The notes beneath the pieces were generated by a model. The model was not told the DNA's origin. It did not search any database and was given only the letters and a program-made list of their open reading frames with translations. Shown here piece after piece: positions 34,101 through 45,843 of a stretch of DNA of 64,000 nucleotides (position 1 is the first letter of the stretch; each line of letters opens with the position of its first letter). Origin of the DNA: Rhipidocladum racemiflorum (taxonomy: Eukaryota; Streptophyta; Magnoliopsida; Poales; Poaceae); NCBI GenBank assembly GCA_036346355.1, contig CM070577.1:83846509-83910508 (forward strand), in the 5' to 3' direction. Position numbers and translations under genes: made by a program.

Positions 34101-34681
34101 ATGATGGAAATGTGGTTTAGGATGGGGAAAAATGTTTATTAAACTTCTTGAAAAGTTATTTACGCTTTACTTATTTCTACCGCTTTGAATCTACTTATAT
34201 TACTTGTCAAAAGTCATTTCGCAAATATACCTTGAGCTATTCCTTTGTACCAAGCCATGCATATAGTATATTAGCCTGCATTCTGCATGACTTGCCGAGT
34301 ACCAAGTACTCACCCTTGCCTCAACACAACACCGCTTGAAGAGGAGACTACGCCCGGCCGGAGGAGGAATTCCAAGAGGATCCGTCTACTTAGGGGAGCG
34401 AGCCCAGTCAGTTGCCTGTGGTATACTGGATGGCGCCACGAAGTTATTTGATTTTCCGCTGCTATTATCTCTCTTTTAATAAGTTTCGCCTTGCGAGGCA
34501 TACATTTGTAACTTGACCATAAGGTCGAGTAACCAGTTTGGTTATTTAAATAAAGTACTTTGATAATATCGATTGGTATGATTGTGATATTTACCAATGT
34601 TAAGACTGTGTGCACTAGCGCGTTCCTGGACTAGTGCTGAATACACAGAGGGTCCGGATTTGCAAATTCGGGGTCCCGACA
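31193..34681 (+). repeat. Solo LTR D nested in the leader of element C
   Basis: A 3489-bp chromovirus LTR starts TGTAACACCCC and ends GGTCCCGACA, flanked by the duplication aaccc (31188-31192 and 34682-34686). It has no primer-binding site or internal region. It carries five GACGTCA sites between 32465 and 32650, paired ccgttggatc/gatccaacgg blocks near 31600, 32170 and 32245, and gccacgtg boxes. Short ORFs here have no recognisable product. Confidence 0.85.
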
Positions 34682-35047
34682 AACCCTGAAGATCCTGAAG
34701 CGAGGAATCATCGAGCTCAAAGAGAAGTGGATTGATGAAGTGTTCGGAGGCTAGAAGAACCAGTGCTTAGTTGTCAGTTGAGACTCATGTGTGAGAGTCG
34801 CGTTTCATAAGATAGGAGTGTTACCCCTTTTAGACGCTAGATTATTGTGTGCTTAGGAAATTTGGACCTTTCTTGATTGCTGAGTGTGCAGTATGCGTTG
34901 CATAGCTTTTAGGCTTGGATAAGTAACCATACCAAGTTATTAATAATGTTTGTATAAGTTTTTGGGTTAAACATGTTCCCCTGCCCTAGGATTCTTGAAC
35001 CTCATCTATGCTTTTCCCTCTTACCTAAACCCTGGAGTGGTCAAAAG

Positions 35048-36168
35048 ATGGAAAGGATCAATTGCAACAGTGACTCCGAGGCAGTTCAAGTCAGTTCAGT
35101 TGCTACTAGTAGTGTCAGTGATAAAGCAGATAATGACCAACAGCCGTCTACTGTACCAACCGTGACAATTCAACACTTGGATCAGTTTGTCACTGCCCAA
35201 ACTCAGCTTATGCAGACAATGATGCAACATATGAATGTTATTAGTGCCAAAATCAATCCCTCCACCACCGAAGTCACAACCTCCTACCCACAGTCAAAGT
35301 TTTCCTTAATCATGAAGACCAAACTGCCCACGTTTGATGGATCAGCCACTCTCAAAGATACAGAAATCTGGCTTCGTGTCATAGAAGAGAAGTTGGCTTT
35401 GGTGCAATATGAAGATGAAGAGAAGGTTCCCTGTGCTACTTGCCAGTTAGAAGGAGGTGCATTAGCCTAGTGAAAAGGTTTCTACGCCACCTTTGAGGAT
35501 GGACATATCATCGCTTGGTTGGAATTTGCCACTGCCCTTCGTTAGTTGTTGCGTCGTCAGATGATAGTGTGACTACCCCGAGTTCAGAGAAGTGTACAAC
35601 CCCTGCACCCAATACCATACCGAGACGTTGCTCTTTGAAGTGTTGTCAACCAAACAAATCAGAAGACCGTGCATGCATCCGTTGCGGAGAAATATGACAC
35701 ACTGCTGATGAACATGCAATCAATCGTTCCAGCTGTGAAGGAAGCCATTTACCTGGAGAATGTCTTATGCGCAATATCACCTGCTATCTTTGCGAAGGCC
35801 GTGATCATTGCCCAGCTCAATGTCCCTTGGATCCAATAGTGACCGCTGTAACTCGGCATCAGCGAGAGAATTTTCGAGCTGCCATTGCTCAAGAGTTAGC
35901 GAAAAGAGAAGGATTGTCATCCGCACCTGCTGTGTCACGTGAAGAAATGAAGAAGAAACATGTCAACCCTATCCATCCATCTCAGGGATGTGGAATGTGG
36001 TACAAGATAAACCGGAATGTGGTTCAAGTCTCGTACAAGACTGCAAAATTTCAAGTAAATTTTGTAGCTGGGAGCCGTTGTTCAAATTCTACGAGAAGCA
36101 AAAAATCAAGTGTTCAGGAACAGAAGCAAGGATGCCTATCAATGGAGTTGCTGGAGACATCAGCATGA
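35048..36168 (+). pseudogene. gag of element C, fragmented
   Basis: From ATG 35048 the frame gives HLDQFVTAQTQLMQTMMQHM and KLPTFDGSATLKDTEIWLRV, the N-terminal gag pattern of chromoviruses, and stops at 35468. After about 300 bp of broken reading a second ORF begins at 35767 with a zinc knuckle CYLCEGRDHCPAQC in proper C-x2-C-x4-H-x4-C spacing, ending at 36168. The gag centre between the blocks is degraded or deleted. From 36169 to 36450 I see only remnant sequence leading to the polypurine tract. No protease, RT or integrase is present. Confidence 0.7.
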
Positions 36169-36451
36169 GTGCATGAGATGCTCAAGATTTCCCAACAGAG
36201 AAGGTATCAAGATTTCCCGCAGAAGAAGTGCCTTCATGTGCCAGAAAAGCAGACACTATGGGAGTCAGTAAAGTTGCAAGAGGATCTCAGCGGCAAAAAG
36301 CAGCTTACAAATTTTGGATGTTACCAAGCGTTTACTCAGAAGTGACCTTGTCCAGTATGCAATTGCTTGGAAGTTTGAAGAAGCCTCAAGCGTTGAGTCC
36401 CCCTGAACCTATTCCTATAGCTAGCATTGAATCTCGGGGACGAGATTCTGT

Positions 36452-36471
36452 TAAGGGGGGGGGCGGAGGTT
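36452..36471 (+). promoter_or_regulatory. Polypurine tract of element C
   Basis: The run taaggggggggcggaggtt directly precedes the LTR start TGTAACATCCC at 36472 and matches the tract of element B. Confidence 0.8.
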
Positions 36472-39400
36472 TGTAACATCCCAAAATTTGGGTCTTCAAA
36501 AAAATTTTCTTTTAGTTTAGCTTCCCAAAAATTCCCGTTGATTTTCTCGCGTTAATAAAGCTTGATTTGCATTTTTTAAAACCCAAAACAATTTAATTTT
36601 ATTATTTTATATCTCAAATAAAATTTATTAGATTTTATTTGGGTTCGTTGTGTTCCAAGAAATTTTTCTGTAAATTTTGAGATTTTTCAGAGCTTGTTTG
36701 CTATTTATCGAATTTATTTGAAATCGATTTGTATTAAGGCATTTTATTGAAATTAATTAATTATTGGAAAATTTTATATAAATTTTTGTTTCAAATATTT
36801 TATTTGAGTTCAAAATGTCTCAAAATATTTTCTACAATTTTTCTGGTATTTTTATTGCCTTAAATGATTTATTTGAATTTGTAGAATTGTTTTTATTGGA
36901 AAATGTTGAAAATTTCGGATTTTGGTTTGGGCTCAAAGTCCTTCCCTCCCTCCTGCCGGCCCACGCCGCCGAACTGAGCCGCGCCCCTTCCCACCTCGCC
37001 CCGACCCAGCAGCCGCTCGGCCGCTCGCTGGCCTCGGCCGAAAGGCTGGCCCAGCACGCGAGGCAGCCTCACCAGGCCACGTCGTCGGGCCAATCCGAGC
37101 AGCAGGCAGCCGATCCAATGGCTCCTGTAGAGCCACGTCAGCAGAGTCCGTGCAGCGCACGGAAGGTGCTCGATAAAATGCCCAGGGACCCCGTTTTCGC
37201 GTTTTCTTGATTCTTTCTTGCCCAAGCCACCACCCAAGACCTAGTAGACCTCCATACCCTCTCCCACATGCCTCCAACCCTCCAGGACATCTCCCAAAAC
37301 CTCTGAGCCACCCCGAGAAGCCCCGAACGTCGCCCGGCGATGACCAAACTTTGGAGCCGCGTCCTGGGCAGCTCGTCAACTCTTTTCGAGATCCGAATTT
37401 GCCATTGCGTGCCACATGGTACCATATATTTACCATCCAAATTACAGCCAATTTAGCCCAAGGAATCAAAAGTTACAGCTGCTTCAATCTCGAATCTTGC
37501 CGAGGCCATAACTTCCTCAATTTTTCGAGTTTGACCGTGAAATGTTTTGTGTAGACTCCTAGAGATGTCCTCTACATTATGCTCACCTTGCCTCGCGGTT
37601 TTGCCTTCTGAATTTTGCGCAGAAAATTCTTTTCCCCGATCAGACTGCGGAACAAACAGCGACAATCATCCTCGCGCGGTCCCCGCTGAACCAGAAGGTA
37701 ATTCTTCGAGCCACCTGCGTGACGGTGTGACTCTTGGTCACATCTAGCTCTTGGTCAAATTTTGTTAAGTTCTGATCATTATTCTAGAAGTTATGGCCGT
37801 CCAATGTTTGGCCCCAAAACCCGTTAATCGGCAGTTTGTGATTAATCCGAAGGGGTGCCACACTATCCGCCTATACCGTTGAGTTCTTCTCGCTGCGTTC
37901 TACGTGGTAGACATTCTCCCTTTGCCATCCCATCCTCCGAAATTTTTTTATATAATTAGGCTGTCTTTTGCCGCCGTCATTTGACGCCGACTATTTTCGT
38001 TCGCTCCGGCCATGTTGTCGCATCTGGTGGACCATCATGTACTGTTTTGGTCTCCGTTCAATGACAAAGCCCGGTTTTGGTTTTTTTTAACCGTCGTCTT
38101 TTGACCTAGCCGTTGCCGCCGGTTCGTGTATCGGTTAGCCGTCCTTGGTTGCATTTTATCGCCGCCATATCATTGCGTTGATGGTCGCTACCTTGTTTCA
38201 TGAGTATCCTATCATCATTTCACCTCCGCCGTTAACGTTCCACCGTTAACGTTCACCGTTAACGTTTCACCGTTAACGCTCACCGTTAACGTTTCACCGT
38301 TAACGCTCCGTCGTTAACGTTCCACCTTCACCGTTAAAGCTCCAACGTGCCGCCGTTAACGCTCCATCGTTAACGTCCCGCCGTTAACGTCCCGCCGTTA
38401 ACGTTTCATTGTTAACGCTCCGCCGTTAACGTTCCACCGTTAACGTTTTGTCGTTAACGCTTCGCCGTTAACGCTCCACCGTTAACGTCCCATCGTTAAC
38501 GCTCCACCGTTAACGTCCCGTCATTAATGTTTCGCCGTTAACAATTCGTTGTTAACGTTTCGCTGTTAACGTTTCGCCGTTAACGCTCCATCGTTAACGC
38601 TTTGCTCTCGTTTCACTGTCATCGCATGCGCGCATACAAGGGAAAGCCATAACGCGATGTCCTTACCTTTTCTATCGCCTTATTGCGATCCCATCCGTCC
38701 TAGTCTTATCTCCGAAAATCTAATCTGCCGTTGACCTGGAACTCATTCGCAAAATTGGTCGATAGACCATTGACTGTATGTCGTGTCTTTGTATCTGTAT
38801 CTAATCCATCCGTCTCTCTTTTGTTTGACCATGTTCCGTTCAGTCAACAAAAGTCAACCTTGGACCTCAGCTTAGTTCACCTTGAACTAACATATCCTTA
38901 TAGACCCGGTCTATAGACCGAGAGCCCATATGTCATCATCTGTCCAATCAAGATAATAACTTCGGAAGAAATATTCTTCGGAATATTATTCTTTCTTTCC
39001 TAGTTATCAGTCCTTTCCTTTCAGTGTTTTCCGAAAGCCCGATCTCTTTTGTCTAATCTTCGACTTAATCCGTTCAAGTTCCCCAATTTCATCTAAGCCG
39101 TTGAGCCCAATGCTATTTGTTCTTAATTTGGAGTTTTACTTGATTTGTCTTTTGAATTGGTTTGTATTTGCTTCTTCTTTAATCGTCAGACGCGTCGTCC
39201 GGAAGCTATTCTACGGAGCCGAAGGTTAAGGAAGTAAAGACCGAAGATCGAGGATCAAGGATCGAAGATAAAGAATAAAGAACAGTAAAAATGGTAAGGG
39301 CCAGGCAAGTTGTGCTTTGACCATGTTGATCCCATTTTTCAAAATTTATGTTGTTTCAAATTACTGCATGCTAGTTTAAGTTATACTGATTTCGATTAAT

Positions 39401-40961
39401 TTGGGATTAGATAATCGACCTACTTGTTATTGACACATTGTCTATAATAATTGTATGCCATGATTCATTTGTCACCCTAGGAATGTTGATTAACAGTTGG
39501 CAGCTAATAAATTGCCGACATGGGTTAGCTAGAACATATTAGTCTGCTTAGACCTGCAACGAGTCAGTGCCATCATTTTGGAATTACAAATGTCAATATT
39601 GATTAATGGAATATGCAATGTATTTGGAAATCGTATGACGTGTTACCGACACGATGAAGTTGATATGTGGAGGCCTTCGTGCTTCTTCGAGGATGTTGAG
39701 TTGTTGTTGGCATTGTGTTGCGCAATAATCAACTGGGGTGATAAAATGATTTAGACTGGGGCAAGTGGCAAGAATTATGGTGGGCCAGTTTGGCGGTTGG
39801 GATTGTTTGAAACATGATATATATATAAGAGATGGTGAGATGGATTTCTTTGAGAGTATTGATGGAAGTCTTGCCCTAGTCACCCTAAAGACTTAACCTT
39901 GCAAGCCTTTGAACTGAGTCAAACGTGCAACCACATGTTCGGAATGGGACGGACCTAGTTGATTAAGTTGCTAATAACTTGCTTGTGATACCTCGGGGTG
40001 TCAGCTACAACTTTCGTGTAGTTTGAAGGGGGAGCGTACCAGGGCTGCGGCGTGGTACCCGTCTAACGGTATGTCAGTCCCATACTTCGCCTTTGTTAAG
40101 GGAAGGGATGGTGTATGGCAAAAACCGGAGAGGTTCACTTGTATAGTTAGAGGCTTCCGAAAGACTTTGTTATGATCACTCATTCGCATAATCTTGTATG
40201 GCGATTCACGGCTGACGTGGTGAGTTGATGATATCTTGTGGGTAAAGTGCATAACCTCTGTAGAGTGTAAAACCTATTCGAATAGCCGAGTCCACGGTAT
40301 TGGACAATGCTCAGGGATTACAGTCAAAGGTTAGCTTTTCGTGAAAATGAACTTGGGCTTGGAGGCGTTCTCGCATGTGGAAAGTGATAATTAGTTAAGG
40401 ATATGGAATGTTTTACTTGTGGAACAACTGTGAAATCTATTAATGTTATTATTTGTTTTACTGCTTTACAATCTATTATGTTTATTCTTGAATGCTGCTT
40501 TTATGCAAAATAACCATTCAGCCTATCATTTGGAATAAGCCATTCATATAGTTATTAGACTTGCATTCTGTGCATGACTTGCTGAGTGCTTTATGTACTC
40601 ACCCCTTGCAACCAACAATCACCAGTGAGCAGAAATCTACAATGTCGAAGAAGAAGAAGTTTCGTGAGAAGGCGAATATCTAGGAGTCGAATCCCGTCAG
40701 TTGCCTGTGGTGTATTGATGAGATTCACTGATGCTCTTCGTTCCGCTGCTGCTTATTTGGAGTTGAAGCCGTTAAGGCCTCGCAAGTGTAAGGTTGACCT
40801 TAAGGTCGTTCCATAGTTTATATTTTATAATTGTGTTATTTTTATTATTCCGTTGTATATGATCATGATATTCATCTATGTTGAGACTGTGTGCACTAGC
40901 GTGATCCTGGACTAGTGCTGAATACACAGAGGGTCCAGATTTGCAAATTCGGGTCCCGACA
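36472..40961 (+). repeat. 3' LTR of element C
   Basis: A 4490-bp LTR starts TGTAACATCCCAAAATTTG and ends GGTCCCGACA. It shares both ends and the 3' 1.7 kb with LTRs B and D, but its centre differs: a GC-rich stretch (36940-37200) and a GTTAAC minisatellite (38229-38600) account for part of the extra kilobase. It interrupts the RT of element E at 40962. Confidence 0.8.
38229..38600 (+). repeat. GTTAAC minisatellite in the LTR of element C
   Basis: About 26 tandem units of 14-16 bp fit the pattern ccgttaacgyt(y)cc. Roughly two dozen keep the exact hexamer GTTAAC, usually inside the palindrome cgttaacg, while the flanking four to six bases vary between units. Confidence 0.9.
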
Positions 40962-40967
40962 GTCACC

Positions 40968-43795
40968 ATCCTCATGGCAAACCGCGACGTCTTTGCCTGG
41001 CAACCGTCTGACATGTCTGGGGTCCCCAGGGAGGTGATCGAGCATCGACTGGCTGTAGACCCAAGCGTGAAGCCAGTGGTCCAGAAGCAACGCAGGTTCA
41101 CGGAGGACCGCAAGCAGGCCATACAAGAAGAGATCGGCAAACTCCTAGAAGCCGACTTCGTTAGGGAAGTTCGACACCCCCGTGGCTGGTGAACCCAGTC
41201 CTCGTCAAGAAAGCCAACGGCAAATGGAGGATGTGCGTGGACTACACCGACATTAACAAAGCATGCCCTAAATATCCTTTTCCTCTCCCCCGCATCAACC
41301 AAATTGTAGATTCAACAGCGGGATGTGAATTGCTAAGTTTTCTAGATGCCTACTCGGGTATCACCAAATTAGCATGTCTGTGAAAGACGAGGAAAAAACA
41401 TATTTCATCACCTCTTTGGGTGTGTTTTGTTATGTAAAGATGCCCTTTGGGCTAAAGTATGCAGGAGCTACATATCAATGATGTATACAGAATTGTCTGA
41501 AAACCCAAATTGGGTGCAATGTAGAAGCATATGTCGATGATATTGTAGTAAAATAAAAAACCCAAAGCTCGCTGATAAATGACCTCAAGGAAACATTCAA
41601 CAATCTCAGGAAGTATTGAATGATGCTAAACCCCGAGAAGTACACGTTCGGCGTTCCGGTTGGAAAACTTCTCGGTTTCCTGGTATCTAGTCGAGGCATT
41701 GAGGCCAACCCACGAAAAATAGAAGCCATCGACCAAATGCGATCACCGCGAACACTAAGGGAAGTGCAGAAACTCACGGGATGCATCACGGCCCTCAGTC
41801 GATTCATCTCTCGGATGGGCGAACAGGGGTTGCTGTTCTTCCAGTTGCTCAAGAAACAAGAAATATTCGAGTGGACCAGGGAGGCCGAGGAAGCTTTCCA
41901 GGAGCTGAAAAGGTACCTATCATCTCCCTCTGTCTTAGTATCCCCAAACAAAGGAGAGGACCTCCTTTTGTACGTTGCAGCAACTCCACAGGTAGTAAGC
42001 AACATCCTAGTGGTCGAGCAGGAAGATCCCGACAAAAAGATCAAAGTACAAGGCCGGTCTACGATGTGAGCAAGGTTTTACATGATGCAAATCTAAGATA
42101 TCCTCAAATCCAGAAGATGCTCTACGTGATCCTGATGCCGTCCAGAAAGCTGTGACATTACTTCCTAGCGCACAACATTACTTCCAGAAAGCTTGGAGTA
42201 AAACGACTACTCGTGAAAGGGGACTCATAGTTAGTCGTAAATCAAGTGCAAAAAGATTACCAGTGCACGGATGACAATATGGCTGCATTATTAGGCGAGG
42301 TTCGCAAGCTAGAGCACAAGTTCGAAGGTCTAGAGGTAAGACACATCCGGCGAGGTGATAACTCCGTTGCCTACGAACTTGCCAGGCTTGCTTCTTCTCG
42401 CTCGCCTACTCCAGTAGGAGTCATCGTGGAGAAACTCCTCAAACCTTCCGCCTTCCCAGGCAGGAGACGGAAGCCACCCAACTCGACTAATAGCCTAGTC
42501 GAGTTAACGAGGCGGAACTTGCAGATGCAGAAGCTGCACTACTCGAACGTGATCCGACTTGGATGTCACCTTTCCAAGCCTATCTTGAAGGTCGAGAGGT
42601 CCCTGACGATGATGTCTCAGCCGAGAAAATTGCTCATAAGTCCAAGCTTTACACATTGGTAGACGGCAAACTCTACCGAAATGGGAGTAACGGAATCTTG
42701 ATGAAGTGCATCACTCAGGAAGAGGGCAATAAAGTATTGCTCGATATCCATGGAGGTTTCTGTGGCAACCATGCGTCCTATCACACCTTATTCGGAAAGG
42801 CTTTCCGACAAGGGTTCTATTGGCCGACTGCCCTCCAGGATGCTTACGAGCTGGTGAAAAAGTACAAAAGCTAACATTTTTTCGATAAGTAGACCACCAG
42901 ACTAGCCCAATCGCTGCAAACTATTCCTCTATCCTGGCCTTTCTTTGTTTGGGGCTTGGATATCTTGGGACCCTTACCAAGAGCCCAAGGAGGTTTCAAG
43001 TTCCTATTCGTGGCTATCAACACATTCACCAAGTGGATCGAAGCCAAACCCATAAGGAACATCACCTCAGAAGTGGCCAAGAAATTCATGAGGAGCATAA
43101 TTACTCGATTTGGCATCCCGAATCAAGTAATAATAGACAACAGTTCCCAATTCAAGAGCAATGCTTTTACAGCCTTTTGCGAAGAACTAGGAATCAAGCT
43201 CTGCTTCGCCTCAATAGCTCATCCCTAGAGTAACGGCCAAGTCAAACGAGCCAATGGTCTAGTCCTACAGGGACTCAAAACCCACGTGTTCGATAGGCTC
43301 AATGCCTACTCGACCCGATGGGCGAAGTAGCTACCCTCGGTACTATGGGTTGTTCGAACCTCGGCTAGTCAAGCCATCGGTGAAACACCATTTTTCTTGG
43401 TCTATGGAGCCAAAGCCATGCTCCCGACTGAACTAACACATGGGTCACCTAGAGTGGAAAACTATTCGAAAGAGGGACAAGAGCAAGTACGAATCGACGA
43501 TGTGAACCTACTCAAAGAATATCGAGATCGAGTCGCTTTTCGAGCGGCCAAGTACCAGCAAGCGCTACGAAAGTACCACGGTCAAAGGATCCGAGAGAGA
43601 GTATTCGATGCGAGGGACTTAGTGCTACAAAAGGTACAAAAGGATGACAATCACAACAAGCTATCACCTAAGTGGGAAGGCCCCTATCGGGTCATCGAAA
43701 CAACTCGACCTGGATCCGTACGACTGTCCACACTCGACGGAATAGAGCTGGGCAACTCCTGGAACAACGATCAGCTCAGAAAATACCACGCATAA
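40968..43795 (+). pseudogene. RT, partial RNase H and integrase of element E
   Basis: RT motifs are clear: ANRDVFAWQPSDMSGVP, LVKKANGKWRMCVDYTDINK, PLPRINQIVDSTAGCELLSF and EAYVDDIVVK (41523-41551). The tether and a truncated RNase H follow; the N-terminal half of RNase H is missing around 42155-42200, leaving LLVKGDS, a stop, and LVVNQVQKDYQ. Integrase runs from LDIHGGFCGNHASYHTLFGK through FVWGLDILGPLPRAQGG, WIEAKPIRNITSEVAKKF and a stop within the region before the catalytic Glu, ending ELGNSWNNDQLRKYHA at 43795. At least six frame breaks or stops occur. In the D,D,E region NGQAERANG-like sequence reads NGQVKRANG, so the Glu is replaced by Lys. Confidence 0.8.
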
Positions 43796-43897
43796 GCATT
43801 CACCAGCAGCGGTAAAAAGGTGAGTCTTTCAAATTCATTTATACTAATATTTCTTATATACAGAAGGAGACCCTATGACTACTTGTTTTGGGAGTCA

Positions 43898-44405
43898 TCA
43901 CGCTTGCCCTTCATCCATGAAGACTCGAAGGAGAACAAGAGAGTCCCCGAGATCTTCCTCCGCCCTTGAAACGTACTGGATGGCAAAAACTTGATTGCGC
44001 GCGCGTGAAGACAACAGCGGCTCCGTCGGCCAAGGCCTCGAAGCTCCGGTAGACTCCAAACTACCGGTGGGCGAACGGACCCTATCGCCATCCCGAGCAT
44101 CCCCACCATCTCTTGGCCCGTCGGCGGCCGCCACAACATCCTTCCACCGCGCGATGGAGAAAGGCTCTGGGCGAGGGGCGGCATCAAGCTTCAGCTTCTT
44201 CTCCGGCGGGGGCGAGGGCATCCCCTCCGTGGAGGTCCTCGAGTCGCTGAGGATCCGCCGCCCACCGGCCGCCTCCCCTTCCTTCCTTGCTCTCCTCCTC
44301 CTTGTCCTCTTCCTCCGCTTCCCGCTCAAGGGCGTCCCTGTCAATCTCGTCGTCGTCCGACGAGATGGCGATTACAGGAGGAGAATGAGGCGAGGTAGCA
44401 GCCAT
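43898..44405 (-). CDS. Antisense accessory unit 1 of element E
   Basis: Two overlapping minus-strand frames cover this stretch: one starts at ATG 44405 (MAATSPHSPPVIAISSDDDE, then a long acidic run) and the other continues to 43898 with basic segments (KRRKRTRRRRARKEG) and ARNQVFAIQYVSRAEEDLGD. A TATA box lies 84 bp upstream of 44405 on the same strand. The change of frame implies an intron or a frameshift. I do not recognise a domain; the position just after pol matches the short antisense unit of element A. Confidence 0.4.
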
Positions 44406-44487
44406 GAGTACACCAGAACCTCAAGAAAAGGAGCAGGAGAATGGAATGACAAAGAGAACTGGTGGTGAGAAAGCAACAAGTCCTGTC

Positions 44488-44495
44488 TATTTATA
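44488..44495 (-). promoter_or_regulatory. TATA box for antisense unit 1 of element E
   Basis: The minus strand reads ggactataaatagacagg. A similar box, caataaatagacgggg, lies on the minus strand near 46484-46495, upstream of antisense unit 2. Confidence 0.5.
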
Positions 44496-44640
44496 GTCCT
44501 ACAACCAGGTCACATCAAGCCGTTCCAAGTTCCCAAGGCGTGCAGCGATCCACTACGCGAGACGCAAAAATTGAAGCGACACCCAAAACATTATGAAGTA
44601 TGACGTCACACAGAAGTTGAAATGACTAGCACACTTTCGA

Positions 44641-45700
44641 TGCTTACGCTCAGCTCTCCACTCGATGTAACCATCAAGTCAAGAGTTGGGGGCTACATCG
44701 CCGACCTTTTGATGCTTAGGCTCAACTCTCTACTCGATGCAACCATCAACTCGAGAGTCGAGGGCTACATCACCAATTTTTTGACTCTCAGGCTCAACTC
44801 TCCACTCGATGCGACCATCGAGTCGAGAGTCAGGGGGCTACGTCACATACTTTTGATGCTTACGCTCAACTCTCTACTTGATGCAACCATCAAGTCGAGA
44901 GTCGGGGGCTACATCGCCGATTTTTTGACGCTCAGGCTCAACTCTCCACTCGATGCGACCATCGAGTCAAGAGTCGGGGGCTACGTCACATACTTTTGAT
45001 GCTTACGCTCAACTCTTTACTTGATGCAACCATAAAGTCGAGAGTCGGGGGCTACATCGCCAACTTTTGATGCTTACGCTCAACTCTCCACTAGATGTAA
45101 CCATCAAGTTGAGAGTCGGGGGCTACATCGCCAGATTTTTTGATGCTCAAGCTCAACTCTCCACTCGATGCAACCATCGAGTCGAGAGTCGGGGGCTACG
45201 TCACATACTTTTGATACTTACGCTCAACTCTCTACTTGATGCAACCATCAAGTCGAGAGTCGAGGGCTACATCACTGACTTTCAATGCTTAGGCTCAACT
45301 CTCCACTCAATGCGACTATCGAGTCGAGAGTCGGGGGCCTAAATCGCCAATTTTTTGACGCTCAGGCTCAACTCTCCACTCGATGCGACCATCGAGTCGA
45401 GAGTCAGGGGCTACGTCACATACTTTTGATGCTTGCGCTCAACTCTCTACTTGATGCAACCATCAAGTTGAGAGTCAGGGGCTACATCGCTGACTTTCGG
45501 TGCTTAGGCTCAACTCTCCACTCGATGCGACCATCGAGTCGAGAGTCGGGGGCTACATCACCGATTTTTTGATGCTTACGCTCAACTTCCTACTCGATGT
45601 GATCATCAAGTCGAGAGTCAAGGGCAATGTCACATGCTTTCGATGACTATGCTCAAACTCTCCACTCGATGTGACCATCGAGTCGAGAGTCGGGGCTACA
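44641..45700 (+). repeat. Tandem array of hairpin plus polypurine-like units, element E
   Basis: About 15 head-to-tail units of 70-74 bp. A typical unit contains actctccactcgatg, a 4-base loop, catcgagtcgagagt, then cgggggctac. The first two segments form a 15-bp stem with one mismatch. A diverged sixteenth unit lies apart at 46627-46672. Long reading frames through this array on the plus strand are a by-product of the repeat length and are not genes. Confidence 0.9.
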
Positions 45701-45843
45701 CGACTACTTAACTCTATTTCATCAATAAGGAAATACGAGGATAAGCATTGCAAACAAACAAAACTGTGATAGCCAAGTAAGTACAAAATCCATTCAATTA
45801 ACATTAGCAAACATGGTTATTACATTGCAGATAGCTACCATCA

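Larger units (their letters stand above)
30895..40961 (+). mobile_element. gag-only chromovirus relative C with very long LTR
   Basis: In order on the plus strand: a remnant of the 5' LTR end (about 30895-30926), a primer-binding site (30931-30943), leader, gag (35048-36168), a polypurine tract and a complete 3' LTR of 4490 bp. Solo LTR D sits in the leader. Without D the internal region is only about 2.05 kb and contains no pol, so C would depend on an autonomous relative. Leader, polypurine tract and LTR ends match element B. Confidence 0.7.

Noticed and set aside
36893..37237. GC-rich ORFs inside the LTR of element C
   Set aside because: They lie in an LTR, overlap on both strands and show no known motif; a captured gene fragment is possible but unsupported.
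44622..45572. Long plus-strand ORFs through the hairpin array, with a repeated amino acid pattern
   Set aside because: The frames follow from unit lengths near multiples of three and shift from unit to unit; start positions, domains and codon patterns give no support for a protein.
44641..45700. CRISPR-like appearance (regular direct repeats with short varying segments)
   Set aside because: Units are contiguous tandem repeats with related 'spacers', no cas genes, and the DNA is a plant nuclear retrotransposon.
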